Positions 12,968 through 27,000 of a stretch of 64,000 bases of DNA are shown one piece after another; positions within the stretch are counted from its first letter, which is position 1; the number at the start of each line of letters is the position of its first letter. Below the pieces are notes generated by a model. That model worked only from the letters and a program-made list of their open reading frames with translations. It was not told the DNA's origin and made no database searches. The position numbers and the translations under genes were made by a program. This DNA comes from Trochalopteron elliotii. Its lineage: Eukaryota; Chordata; Aves; Passeriformes; Leiothrichidae. The stretch is taken from contig JANPWX010000246.1 in assembly GCA_024734555.1 (NCBI GenBank), positions 2,182,256 to 2,246,255 of the forward strand, read 5' to 3'.

Positions 12968-15900
12968 TGTAAATTCAGATATTCTTATACCCTAAAAGAT
13001 TAACAATTAATCAGAAGTGTTTGTCAGTCAAAAATTACTAATGTTTAAATAAAATTATCTTGTAAAAGCTAATTTTGAACATAAGTGCATAAACATTGTC
13101 TTTTCCAATAAAAGTTTACAAGCCAAAGTGCATAATGTAATGTGCTTTTTCAATAACCTTGAGGCAAGAGGAAGAGAACAAAATCATCCTGAAGTATTTT
13201 CTCCAGCTTAAACTACATGAGCTTGCAATGGGATGTTTGCATTTGGAATCTAACATCTCTGTACTGCAACAGAGAAATCTATGCATCTAAAATCCTTGCC
13301 AGCACATCTTGTTGCAGGCTAAAGGCTTGAAAAATAAAAATGCAATCTTCTATAACAGTCTTGAGAGGTATAGAGAAGAGTGAAATTCCCCAAATCACAT
13401 GAAATTCAAGTAGGTAGATGTGCTGTTCATTTCTTGGGAATTCTATGAATGCTCTAATAGGGAATGCATGCATAGTACTTCCTTGTTTCACAGCATGGTG
13501 TCATGTTGATTCCTTTGCAGAGTGGCTGAAGACTGCATAGAAAACAACTGCAGGGAAAGAGGAAAAAAAAAGCTCTGTTCCTTAGCCAGCCAAAATCACC
13601 CAATGGTCTGATGAAGTCATTGCATTTTTTTTCCTTGTGTATGATCAATATACATTTTTCACTCCACTTGTCTATAGAAGCAAGTTTTTGAAAGCTTTTT
13701 ACTCCACAAATATTCAAAAATATACATTTATGTTGGGAGTATAAATGGGTATGTTTTTTACAGAAAGCTCGCTCATTTATCCATACGGCTTCTATAATTC
13801 TATGCTTTCCATCTGCTCATATCCTTTCTGATAAAACCTGTGCAGACAGCTATTGATTATCACCGGCTGAAGAATTCAGGCAGTGAATTAGCCATGCTCC
13901 AACTTCCCCCTCTGCCCCAGACTGGAAAGTAATACTGAGATATGCACATTGCAGAGCTGAAGTCATCAGTACCAGGCAGCACTCTGGCTAGTGATTTTTT
14001 TCATGCTGTATCAGTTGTGCTTTTACCTGGCTGTTTCTTCATCCATCCTGACCCACTAATGAGCCCACATGAATAATCAAAAACCAATTGCACCTTCTAG
14101 GCTTTCTCCCTTATTCATAGAGCTAACTTTTAAGGTGTTCCTGGACATATTATCCCACTTAGTCTGCAGATTTAGTCCAGGAGGATTTCAAGGACTTTGT
14201 AACTCTAACATTGCAGCTATTACAAACCTGTCTCTATATGTTTGGAGCTTTAACACGTGAGCTCTCTTCAGTGCAGTTGCTAGTTCTGCAGTTCATGGAT
14301 ATCTGGAAATCCTGTGTGTGAACACTGTGCTGCATAATCTGTCAGAAGTTTAGTGCTTTGGGGACGTACTAGGCAGGGTGTGTGTGCGCTACATGCTTTC
14401 TCTGTGTCTGTGGGGAAGGATTAGCTTTCAGGCATTGTTGTGTGTGTCGTGTGTCTCCTGTGCATACCCCACCTGCCTTCTTAATAAGTGCTTGCATCCT
14501 GTGCCTGTCAAATCAGGAGGGGATTGATTGCATTTTCTGCTTTTTGTGTAAGTGCATAGTGCTTTGTGTAAACCTGTCTGATTCTTCATGGGAACCATGG
14601 TCTCTCACTTTATGCCATGCAGTTTTGTTCTTATGTAACTTCTGTATAGGAAACACTGGACAATAAAGTGAGAGGTGTTCTGCATGTTACAGAACTTTCT
14701 CCTGGATAGCAAAAGTCACAATTATGTTATTCCAGACTCAATGTGGTAACAATGGAGCAGCACGGGGCGTGTTTGATTTGACCAATGTTAAGTGTTTGCA
14801 TTCTGGTAATGTGAGATTGTTTTAGAATCGAGAACTTCTCATTGTGTAATATAAGGAGAAATAACAGTTTTGTTAGGAGTTATAGGTTAGTTCTTCATTA
14901 TTCTAGTAGAAGGGATCTTGGCACTGAGCAGGCAATTGCAAGTGTTTTAATCTTTGTGAATATACACCTTGAGCAGGATGAATGTCACTAAAGCTGCAAT
15001 TAGATCCCCAAATAAGGGAGCTAAATGGTGTACTGCTCTCTGCACATGCATGGATTTTACTCTAGGAAAGCACAAGTCTGAGAGTTTTTTTCAGAAAAGC
15101 CTCATCTTTCTAAGAGCTGTATATAGATACTAATAATGCTGCAAGACCAATCCTTCAAGACAGCTTCCCTTTATGATCTCAGGAGGAGTTACAGTCTCAC
15201 CTCCAAATGGGCCTCCAAATTCAGCTCTGAGAGAAAACTAGTTCCCACCAAATGGTGAACTTTGAACATAAATCCAGAGATTTCCAGACTCAGCATTTGC
15301 AATCTGCTTGTCCAAAGAGAGGCTTGCTGTCCAAGAATTTTGGACAACTTGGTCCCTCAAAAGTCCGTACTACCATAGGTAAATATTTTTTAAAAGATAA
15401 GCAAATTAAATCTTCTGAGTGCATTCTCTGGATATAAGTGAGTTCTAAGATTCCAAGATTATGTAGGTATCGATGATGATCATAGGAGATGAGATCCTTA
15501 TGCTCTCTACAGAGGTAGAATACCAAAAATTTGCACTTCCAGAGGGTGGTTGAAAATATGTCTAAAAGAGATGTCTTAATCTTCTTTAGAAAATTATTGC
15601 TGTTTAACAAGGAAGGAAGAGGCTTCTGTATAATTTATCTATCAGGTTTATGCCAGTAGTGCTGGGAGATTATTAAAATAGAGCCCACATCAAAACAGCT
15701 TTTCTACCTTCATCCATTTGGTCTTGTTGCAACCCCCTGCAGTACTGACATTAATTTCTTGTTTTATATAGTGCTTACAGCCTTCGAATATAGAAAAACT
15801 TTTCTGCCTCCCTTCATTTTTGGATGAGGAAGTTAATTCACAAAATCACTTGAGGAGAGAAAGACAGAACCTCCTCTGAGCCAGTTTGCTGTATGGAAAA

Positions 15901-18340
15901 GCTGGTGATGAGCTGGCTTGGTGATTAGGTGTTTTGGATCAGCAGGAGACATATTCCCATTTCAGATATTTTTCTTTGAAGAAACTGGTTTTCATTTAAA
16001 TTAAGTATAATACTTAATACATGATGTATTAGACCACCATGTTGGAGTCCAGGGCATTCCTTTGGTTGGCTTGGATGGTCACAGACCTCGGCAGAGAGGC
16101 CTGCGACCCGAGAAAGAGGGTTTGAATCCTGGGCATGGGGATCTGTCCAGGGAGGTGGCCTGGCACAGAGCCCGGGACAACAGTCTATTGGTATTTGTTC
16201 ATGTATCCTGGCAGACATACAACCTCTCTACATGTTGTTCATCTGTCCCCCAGCCTCAATTCAATTATTTTCCTGTTTGTCCTCTGTGTCAGTCTCTCTC
16301 CACTGTTTTTCCTTGGGATGCAATTTTTTTTTTGCCTTTTTACATATTGATTTGCCTTCACATTTTTCTTAGTTTTGATTTTCTTTTGTATTGGGGGTGG
16401 GAGGGGAGGAGAGGGTTATAACCATACTAGTTGCCACCCTATGCTGAGTTTCATCTAGCCAGAAAACTGCTCTGATTCAGTGCCTAGCAAATATTGTTCT
16501 TTCTAAAGACAGTGTTTTCTAAGAGCTTGGCTTACAGTCCCAATATGTTATGAAGCATGCATAGGAAAATGGAGGACAAGAGGCAACAACAAATAGGTTT
16601 GGCAGGACAAGAGGGCTGGAACTTAAGAGTCAAGTAAAATGACAGCCTTGTTAACAAGAATGCTCTTTTCCTTAATCTAGCAGAAAAATAATATATTTTG
16701 TAGCTGTGGGTTCTGAGATCAAAGAACCATAGCAAAGAGGAGTTAAGCTGGTCTGAATTATTTCAACCTCTCTGAAGTTTCATGCAGACAACGCTGCTTT
16801 GGTTTCTGTTTAATGTTTTTGAGGCTATTGCCATAAAAATTCTTTATTTTAGATGAGGGGGAGAAAATGAATTAAGTTGAATGCTACTCTGCCCTCAGGA
16901 GAAGGAAAAGTAGTACCTCTTCTAATTTCTTGTTGTCCTTTGTACCCAGAGAAACATCTGCAGCATTTGATTTTCTAGTCCATGTCATTTAAATAAACTC
17001 TTCCAGACTGGTGAAAATTCCTGATCTAATTTAAATAAAATATAGGGTAGTCAAGTTTCTACCCACAGACTTATTTTTGTTTTGAATGTTGCTGAGTGTT
17101 TCTAATACTTGTTCTATTCTCTGCCTCTTTATGATAACCACCAGATGAGCAAGAAACATAAATATAAGAAGTTCTTTCTAATTGGTTGTACTGAAATTGT
17201 TCTCTAGCCACAGACAGAATTTCCCTATTTTCCTTTATAATGTAGGATTTGTGATTTGGATTTCAGAAATGCCTTGGCAAAAGGTTGGATAACCTGCTAC
17301 TTCAGCATGCTTTATGAAATTTACTTAGTTTATATTTCTAATAATAATAGACTCTGAACTATTCTGATTAATATATTATGGTACAATTCTGATGATACAA
17401 ACAAGTTTCCATCTGTACTCAGTGTCCCATGATGAAGTTATTACTGCAACTTCTCATCGCACTATTGTCACCCAGAACAGTTCAGCAAAAAATGTATGCA
17501 TTCTTATGTAAGAAAAATACTACTTTATTTTCCTTTTTTACCTAAGATCTAACATGACTCAATTGTTTTGTGATTAGTACATTATGTTAATATACCACAA
17601 CTTTTATTACAAAATTTGGGTCTAAATTATCCAGTTGCTTCCTGTAAAGCTCAGTCAGATCACCATTGAGGTAACTCTCTTTGTGCAGTTTTAATGCTCC
17701 CTCTTATATTTCAGATTCTGTGTCTGATCTTATTCTTACAATTCTGCATTTTGTGCTTCTGCTTCTTGCTGGACCTCCTGTCCTTTGACACTGTTCCAAG
17801 CTCCGCTCCATTCCCCCTCCAGCATTTCTTTGTCTTCTCCTTCTGTTCTTTACCTGCTCCTCAAGACTGTGTCCAGGTGTCCCACTCACATACTGGTGTT
17901 TGTTTTTTGCTTAAAGTTTTGAGCCTTAATGAAAACATGATCTCAGACCACTGAGTTGTGGTACTTCAGCAGTGCTTGTTGTGCAGGTCACCATTCTTTG
18001 CAACAGAAACCAAAACTTTCTGTGAACTGTGAAACAATGCTGTGGATGTTAAAGGTGACATTACAATGCAGAAGTGGAGGCTCAGATTTCAATATGATTA
18101 AGCCATTTCCTTACCTTAAGGTACGTTGCTCGAATTGAAATTTAATATATGTTGCAGTGAGGAGGGAAAATAGGTCTGTGCTTGTCCTGATTCTCCTTGT
18201 ATGAGATTCCTTGCTAAAGGGTATCACCTCTGCCTCTAAGTTGAGAAAGGAGATAGGTTCAGGACATGTACTTCCTTTCAGTTCCAAGACGGACAAGGGA
18301 AGAGAGATGGATGTGGCACACATCCACAGGGAGTTTATTT
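12968..18340. other. Unrecognised sequence
   Basis: No gene or firmly identified transposon over about 5.4 kb. The sequence is AT-rich with GC-richer patches near 16050-16200. Two places there, 15911-15966 and 16066-16129, resemble parts of tRNA-derived SINEs but are too degraded to call. The longest open frames (about 100-120 codons near 15290-15610 and 16062-16421) show no domain. Confidence 0.5.
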
Positions 18341-18456
18341 TCTGGTGTTGGTTGGTTGGGGTTTTTTATTGCTGTTGTTATTGTTTGGTTGGGTTTTATT
18401 GTTGGGTTTTGGGTTTGGTTTTTTTTGTGGGTTTTTTTTTGTTTTGGGGTTTTTTG
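18341..18456 (+). repeat. T/G-rich low-complexity block
   Basis: About 115 bp of almost pure T and G on the plus strand, built from GGTT, GGGTTT and long T runs. Several GG and GGG runs lie close together. The open frames across it are artefacts of base composition. Confidence 0.85.
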
Positions 18457-20670
18457 ACATTTTGCTTCAGGATTAGGTTGTGATGAAAGAAACTGTGCAT
18501 CTGGGAATTTCTTTGTGCTTTCAGCTATCACATGATAGCACGGCAATTACTGCACAGGAACATGTTCATTGTCAAAGATCTAAGGATCTCACTCAAGATC
18601 ACACAAATCTATGTCTTGGTTCAACCCAGGACTCTTGAAACCTGTACCAGTACCCTGCTCATGCCAACTTAGCCTGGTTTCCCAGAATGACAATATAGGG
18701 GAAGTGGAAATATTAATACAAACAGATAATTCTAGATAAGCTACATTCAAATACACAAGGTAAAGAAAAAAACTTATAATCTTCTAGTTTCTAAAACAAA
18801 TAGAGAACCTCAGAGAACTTTTTTAAAAATAAAAAAGCTTTTTTAACATAAAAGTTTTTTTTAAAGACAAAATCATATTGTTACAGAATGTGGAGAAATA
18901 TTTAGGTTATTTGCTAAATAACTTTGATAACATCACAGCTTGTCAGTGCCTGTCTAAAAATTCCAGTTGTTTGTTTCCAGGGCATAGCATGACGCCTGGT
19001 TAGTTTTTGATGTGCTCTGATTGCAGTGCACTCCAGGCTAAGTAGCTTGCAATTGGTGTGTTTCTCTTTCACTGTTGTCAAACATATGTCATCTTTGCTG
19101 AACGGAGTCCAGGGGAAAACATGTTCTGAGGCCACTCTGTTCGAGCTTACATCTTTTGAACTGCATTTTTAGAAACAATTTTAAACCTTGGGTATGGCTT
19201 TGTGAGTACTTCATTGCACTCTTGGATATTAGCACTGCTGGTTTAATTTTACTGAATACCATGGGAGGAGGCAGCTTTGAGCATTTAAGAATTATTAAAT
19301 GCCAAAACATTGGTTGGCTGTATTTATGCGATATCCTGGAGACTTTAGTCATATGTTCACATGCAGTGTTTTCCTTGAGTTATCTTTGTTTCTTTTTATT
19401 TTCCTTGTGAAATATTTCATTCTGTCTATGATCCAAACCAGGCTCCAAACAAAAACCGTACAAATATTTCCTGATATTTGTATTTTTATTGCAATCACCA
19501 CAACTTCTGCTAATGTCTATATGGCAAATAATTAATCTTCATGGAAACTATGATGTAAGAAGATATTATTTTGGTTCTTGGTGTCATCTGTTCTTATTAC
19601 TTCATAAATAAGGAGCTTAGGTTTTTTGATATGAAAAGCAGAAATGCTCATTAGTTTAGGGTCCTGAACGTGAAACATCAATAGCATGATTTTTTTCATG
19701 TCTTTATCACATTATGGCATTTTATATAATCAAGGCTTCAATGAACATTGGCTGTAGCTATGAGTACCATAACTTTGGTGTTGTCTGCTGGGTGCTTGGA
19801 CAGTGACATACCCCCTCTGAAGTCACTTCCTAGCAGCATAGAAAGCAGAGGAGGGTATACAGTTGAGTACCTCAAATGAAAACCCAAATTCTTTGATCCT
19901 GAGACCAACCTTTGTCTTCCTGCAGTTTCAATGTGTGTTTCTGTATGGCTTTTCCTGTGCACAGAGACTGGACAGAGGCCAGGTGGAGCTGATGCTTATC
20001 ACAGAAGTGTCTATCCTAAGTGCACACTGAGGACAAAAATTTCTGTGTGGTCTGAAATTAAAACCCATATCATGTTGCATAAGCACAGAAGTGCTGAGTG
20101 TATTTCACAGGTGTATCCTTAATCCTGGCACTTCTTCGGCGCTTAATACTGAAAACTCAACAGCCTTCTGATATAGTTGTATCATATGTCAACACCTAAA
20201 TATTGTAAAAGACTTCATAAAATCCAGAATTTTCATCCTATGATATTGATAAAAATTTTGATTGTATACGTAAGCTATTTGAGAGCTTCAGTTTTCTTCT
20301 TCCTTGTCTTGAGCATAGTGAGGGGTCAGCTTGGTTGACATTCCAGGGCTGGTAGAACTGTCAGAAGAGGGAAGTACATCTTTTGCTACAAAGCTCCCTC
20401 TTGATGGCATTTTAATGGAACTAAGTGTCCTCTACTGCCACAGACCTTTTTGGCTTGACATTAGGGTAATTCTTCCTCCTTTATGATGTGATGTGACTGC
20501 TAGCCATGAGATCCTGGGAGAGAAGGTCTGTACTCTTCTACCGTTTCAGTGATGCCCTTGAGCTGTAAGAGGGGAAAAATACACCACATCTATTCTGACA
20601 GAAAAAAAAAAAATTAGGCAGCCTATAACTTCAGGTAATCATACATTTTTTAAAGTAATAACTATCTCTC
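18457..20670. other. Unrecognised AT-rich sequence
   Basis: No gene, RNA gene or transposon is recognised. Open frames are below 90 codons and have no recognisable domains. Confidence 0.5.
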
Positions 20671-20680
20671 AGAGACAGAC

Positions 20681-20764
<84 letters not shown>
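20671..20764. repeat. Compound AGAC/AGAT microsatellite
   Basis: A tetranucleotide array that begins with mixed AGAC and AGAT units and ends with about a dozen AGAT units in a row. It touches the 3' end of the minus-strand CR1 that starts at about 20765. The uninterrupted AGAT half is likely to vary in length. Confidence 0.95.
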
Positions 20765-20765
<1 letters not shown>

Positions 20766-21018
20766 TTCACAGAATGGATTAGTTTGGAAAAGACCTTTGA
20801 GGTCTTCAAGTCCAGCCTGTGACCTATCACCGCCTTGTCAACCAGACCATGGAACTGAGTGCCACATCCAGTCTTCTCTTAAACATCTCCCACCAGCAAC
20901 AGTGACACCACTGCATCCACGGGCAGCCCATTCCAATGCCCAATTACTCTTTCTGTGAAGAACTTCTTGGTAATGTCCATTCTAAACCTAATGTTCTCCC
21001 TCTGAACTTGCAACAAAG
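20765..21018 (-). mobile_element. CR1 LINE fragment, 3' end
   Basis: Reverse complement of the CR1 3' region. It starts with one copy of the terminal CACAGAAT unit, followed by the block that normally reads GGTTTGGAAAAGACCTTTGA. Next come the CATCCAGTC-type, CGGGCAGCCCATTCCAATG and CTTTCTGTGAAGAA blocks, all in the usual order. About 250 bp remain, 5'-truncated, with no coding capacity. It is better preserved than the copy at 4.95 kb. Confidence 0.92.
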
Positions 21019-24000
21019 TTGCTTTTAAATTTGCCAGAGCAAATTTCTCAAGACAGAAATGGCATTTTAAATCTTGAGGCATCTGTGTTTGTATGTGCAT
21101 GGTTAGTGATTTTATACCATATTCATTGATGTGGTTAATACTTTAAAGCTGCCTTTTAAAATGAAAAATTGATGTTGATTAGCTATTATGTCAGCACAAA
21201 TTGTATCTTCACAGTCTCAGTGTTATAAGTACATCCAGCTAAATTGTGGAAGTGTTTTCATTCCTTCTCATTAACATAATTTTAGCAAAGGACTTCACAC
21301 AAGTAGTAAAACTGCAATTGATCAAGTCCAAAAACTGTAAAAAACCTTCTGTTTTAATTGCTCTGAGTAAAGCAACTAATACTTTGCTCATGTGCCCTTG
21401 AAAATAGCATGGGCACTGTCCTGTTTCAGAAGCTTTGCCAGCATCTGACCAGTGAGCCAAGGTTACAGGAATGCAGATTTTGAATCAGCAGTTGCCTACT
21501 AAATGCTGCTGGAGTGTTGTTGGCGGGAAGATGTCACAGCATGGCATCCTACAATGCCTGTTGCTTTGTGGTGGTTTATCACCTGCATTTTCCAGGGCAA
21601 GAGCAAGAATTCTACTTAATGCATAATCCCAGAAAAGGGCCTGAACCTGTCTCGCTGTTAGGGTTCAGTATATACTTTACTCTGGATTCAGGTGACAGAA
21701 AATTATGAGCTAGTTTTTCATGCTTTACTATAATTTCTTTTAATTACTTTTGGGATTGAGATATATCAGGGGGAATATCATGAGCTGCATATACTCTGAA
21801 GCCAAAACCAGAGAATTGCAGAACTCAGGAAACATCACTAAGGGTGTTCCTCCAATCATTGTTTATCACTTAGAAGTTTAACTTGAATGCATCATTTGAA
21901 TGTTTTTACATGTAATCACACTAACAATTGTATGCTAAAAATACTAATGCTCAGGAGGTGGAGGGAGCCATTTGCATAAATAGAAGCATGCAGGGCAAGA
22001 TGGTAGGTTTAGTTACTCTACATAGCAGTTTTAAGGCACTAAGCACCTAATTCTGTGTCAAGAAAATTAGAGATTTATTGATTTCCTCTAAAGGGTATAC
22101 ATAAAATGATCATTTTCCCAGACAGACGAAGCAAGTCTTTCAGCATAAGTAGGCATTTATTAGTTGATTTAGGACAAGCCAGGCTTGTAACCTTCAATAA
22201 CTAAGCCAAGGGTCACCTCTGTGTTGAATTTCATGCTTTGTGAAAGTCTGGAGAAATTTTTCCTTACTCTTCATATGAAAAGCCTGACACACAACTGATA
22301 TTATACCCTGTTAACTGCCAGATGCTGAGCACTTTGGTGCAATGTTAATCCTCTGGGTCTAGTGTTGCCATTTTGCTGAGCAAGCTCAGACTCAAGTGCG
22401 ATAAAATAATTCAGAGACAGGTGCTTTCAGAAAACGGAATCATGCAAGACACATTGCAGATCTTCTGTGTGTCAGTAGGAATTGATATAATTGAAAATCT
22501 TTGAAAAAGTGAGAGAGAATCCAGTGCTGCAGTTTGTTGGGAAATCAATTGCAAGTAAAAATGCATGCTTGCCATTTTTATTCTTGCAAAAGTATTGCCT
22601 GGCTGAGGCAGAAGCTGCTGCTGATCTCTAGTCAACAGCACACCAGTAGTTGAAATTTGCAGCATACAATGATACCTCTCTGGTTGATTTTAGAACAAAT
22701 TAACAAAAAAAGAAAAGTTTAAAATTCAAACCTAGCTCGGTGCAATATTTTTGATTGTATTTATGTCTTCTTTAATGGATGGGTATCAGTTTTTATAAAG
22801 CACAGCATATTATTTTGAAAGTTTTAGTAAATGATCCATACAATTAACAGTAACAGGGAGTGAATGAGAGCAATTGAGCTTTGTCTCGTTCCTGCTTGGC
22901 ACATTAAGTACACCCTAGTTTCATTCTTTTGCTCAATTTGTCTTTTTCATACTAAGATGGCAAGCATTTGAGACAAGAGATTTTTGGGTTTTTTAAAAGC
23001 GTGATATCTAGCACCTGAGATCGTGCGATCTTGAACCTGGTTAGAAACCTAATAATTTTGCGGTGTACAGATTTCTATGCGCCTAACATACTTTAGCGTG
23101 TTTTGGGTAATGTCAAAGTCCTGACAGAGAAATCTCCATTCCTTACAGAAGTTTCATAAAATATTGAGGTCAACACAGCAGCTGGTGCAGTGGTGACAAG
23201 GACTGAGCAACTCTGTGTCTGGTTTGGATATTGAATGGTTGTCTTGAATAGAAATTCTTTGTGGAGCTGAGACATGAAATATCTCCTCATTTCTATACAA
23301 TTTTTTGACTAATTCTAATTTCTGGTGTTTGAAGTGGAATGATGCTGCTAATGCAGCAGAAGTGAATGGCAGTAACAAGTGGAAGTGAACGATGAGGAGT
23401 AGCAGGGTCAAGAGTTTTCTCAGCACAGTTTGCAGTTTTGGAACAGGACAGATGTGGAGAACTTGAATCTGGATCTTTCTGTGGGCATTCAAGAAGTCAG
23501 GTACCTGGGAAACAAGCAGAGTTGGTTTTTTTGTCATTTCTCTTGCCTGCAGCAGAAAGGTCACTTAGTGCTGTTCATTAGCAGTTATTCATGGTGATGA
23601 TTTAGTCTCACTCCATAGATCATGCAGCCTCCTGGACACTCTGGAAGTCCAGAGGCAGGAGACCTTCTGGTCCATACAAGGATAGTTTGCACAGAGCAGT
23701 TACTTGCTGTAGGAACAGTGTATAAGGCTATAAATATCAGTGCTGTATCATTTTGTGGTTAAATAGACTTTTATATTCCTCAGGGTTGAAAAATAAATAA
23801 AAAGGTGAGAGAAGAGTTTTTTTCCCTTCTCTTCCTTTAGGAAAAAATGTGGTTTGTTTTAAAAGGGAATTGAAGGTAAAGAATAATGAACTAGGGTAGG
23901 AACTCTATTTTAGACATAGCATTTACACAGAAAAATTGAGGAATGTCGGAATGAGGATAGGATATAATGTAATGAAAATTGCATTGTTCACTGCTTTAAA

Positions 24001-27000
24001 GTTCTAACTTTTTGTTGATGTACATTTTTCTCTTTCAGAGCCATTTGTACTCAATTCAGCACAAAAATAAATTAGGTAATTAGTCAAATAAATGGTCTAA
24101 ATCTTTATGTCATAATTACAGAAGACCCATGGATTTCATGAGCTCTAAATTCTACACTGAGTTTGAAGGCTAAATTGCTAGAAATTAACAATTCCTTGCT
24201 TAAAGTCTATTGAATGATCAACTAAGAAAAGAAAAAAATTATTTTCTGCTTTAATAGTATTATTTCAGGATCATTGGATAGAAATAGCCCTGAATTAATC
24301 AACAGCTTAATTTGATGATTCATTTTTATTGTGTGGCATTCACTTGCAGACAGAAAGAGTGCCTTTGTTCTAGCAAGGAGAATTGCTGGATGTATATTCT
24401 GGTCATTGGAGATAAAGACCCTGACAATTTTATTCACACACTGCTAACTTTACTGATGTTGTCCTCTGTGCTGTGGTGTACACCCCATGCTATGATTTCT
24501 GATGGAGAAGAGCAATTATTCTGTTTTCCCTGGACTAAAACCTACATGCTTCCAGATTCCTAAAGAAAACTAACGTTACAAATTTTCATGCAATCCTAGA
24601 CTTGCCCCAAGAAGGGACACAATTTCAGTAGGCTTAAGTATACGTGCTTCTACTGCAGAAACCTGAAGTGTGACAGTTTATGTTCAGAGATGATCTGATA
24701 AAACCCATAGACATTCATTTTGCAGTTTTCAGAGATGAACGTGGGAAAATGCTTAATTAAGGATTGAAGTGGAGAGTGTTTCTTGCCATGGTTGTATCTG
24801 TGAGCCTGTAGCAGCTCTGAGGAACCTTTGTGAGGAAATTGGAAGGGGAAAAAAGAGATGATTCTACCCCAGCATGAAACTGAGAAGAGAGATTTCCATC
24901 TCTAGACTTATCGATGCTGACCATGCTTAGCTGGGACAGTCCTAACATTTGCTGACAGCCCGTAGGGGAAGCTAACTTAGCATGGGCAAAAGCACCTTTC
25001 AAACTAGGCAAGCTCAGTCCAGTTCCTCTGTAAACCTGCACAAAACTTGCGGGTTCAATTTGCACAGAATTAATTTGAACACAATTTAAGTACCATCATG
25101 AGGAAGATAAGCACTTCTAAATTTTTTTGCCCCATAGTCATTTTTCCTGAGCAAGGAAAATTTGGATTGCCTCTCTTAGTTTATTTTATACTGTTATGAA
25201 AATAAATACATAGGTGCAAACCTGACACTAAAAAATTGTAATAAAGCTAGTAAATAAACCCAATTTTCTTCCCATAAGCATCTTAAAGAATCTGGACAGA
25301 ACTTATACATTTTTATATCTCCCTTATGCAGTGAATGAACTAAAATAAAGAGAAAAGTAGAAGAAAATAATAGAGTTTTTAAAAATACTGCAGTTCCCAC
25401 ACTGTGACCTTTTCACAATCATAACAAGTCAGTATAAGAAACATAAAATATGAATGTTAGCTTCGAGATGAAGGATCTTACGAAATTTTAAGTGAGTCTT
25501 CTTGAAAATCTAGACTGAATTGTAGTTCTCTGCCTTTTCACAGAGCACTTTGATAGAAACTGCCTTTTATCAGACTTCTTTCTAACTTTAAGAAGTACTT
25601 TGGAACAATAATTTTACAACAAAATTGCCATGTATATAATACCATTTTGCAACTTTTCAAAGAAAGAGAAAACAAAATATTGAGATTTAGGCAAGGAATA
25701 TAAGTAGCAGTGAAAGAATTTTTGATTTATATGTTGCAGTTTCATGTGGAACATATATGGATGTATAGGATTTTAGAGGGAAATCGTATACCCACAAGGA
25801 TGTGATATATAGAACAATCAAGGAGTCTCACCAGGGAGATCCAATGATAGGTACAGCAAATCATCTCTTGTTCAGAAATCCACCGCTAAGTGTAGCAAGA
25901 AATTTCTACAATTTGAATCAGTTTCAATGGATTTTGTAGTGTATGTTTGCTTCTGAAAAGCTGCAGTGCAAAGCAGCCAGACTCCTTACCCTGCTCTTGA
26001 AACCCAGATCCAGAGGAGCTGCAGGAACACTGCACGGGCTGGAGACTAGGGGAGAAAAGCACTGGCTTGGTGGACGTCTGTCCACTTTGGCTAAGTTGTG
26101 TTGTGTTGAGATAATCTATTTAAGTGCTGTTTCCCAGAGATAATGAACAGAGAGACAGTCTACATTTCTGTTAGTTTCATCAACTTGAACAAAACTTCTT
26201 CGCTAATACCACAGTCATACTGAACAGCACTGTGTCAGTAGCAGGATGATGACAAAACCATCCTAATATTTCAGCAGATGGGGGAAGATCTGTATATTTT
26301 AAGTATGAGCTTCTTTGGGCTATCTTTTCAGCAAAATGCATTGTTGGTAGATTTCTTTAGATCAGTTTCCCATTACAATGACATCAGTATTTGAAACTTT
26401 AGTGAGTCACTAAGATTCTCCTTAATTATTTAATGGCTTATTTTTTAAACTTTTTTCTGGAGAGAAACAGAAAATTGAGTAAGGGGCTGATCTCAGCACA
26501 GCATATCAGGAAGATGGGAAGCTTCTTTCTGATTCTGCCAATATTTTGCTTTTTGGGTTTTGGTCAAATCACTTGGGCCTTACTACAACTTTGCTGATTA
26601 GGCTCAGTAACAGACAGTTATAGCTACACCAGATCCATATAGGAAAGAGCAGCACAGGCAGGAGAGATGCAGATTTTCTTGTTCTTCTTGTGCAGAATCA
26701 CAAGAACACATTCACCACTAATGATGCTACACTGATGACTGGAGCATAGGCAGTCCTTCATTGTGTGTAAAATAAAGTTCATCTTGTGGGAGAGGTTTGA
26801 AGGAAGGATCAGCCAAAGTTTACAAAGAGAGGATAAATGTCTAAATTTAAAGTTGTAAATTTTTGTTGAGAAGAACTTGGTTCTAAATTGCATGGGAAAT
26901 AGCACAAGTTTGCTTAATTTAATTATCTGCCTACAGGCACATTTATCTGTAGTAGCTGTATCTGATCAGAATTCAGCATCTGCAGTGGGCTATGGGAATG

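Noticed and set aside
16058..16140. A possible tRNA gene (A-box and B-box like motifs)
   Set aside because: The T-stem does not pair (GAGGG against CCTGG), no acceptor stem can be formed and no clear anticodon arm is seen.
18211..18546. Hydrophobic plus-strand and Lys/Thr/Pro-rich minus-strand open frames
   Set aside because: They are again translations of a T/G-rich simple-sequence block.
23154..23564. A 136-codon minus-strand open frame
   Set aside because: Leu/His/Ser-rich with no recognisable domain, no splice context and no GC or codon contrast with its surroundings. This length is expected by chance in 64 kb.
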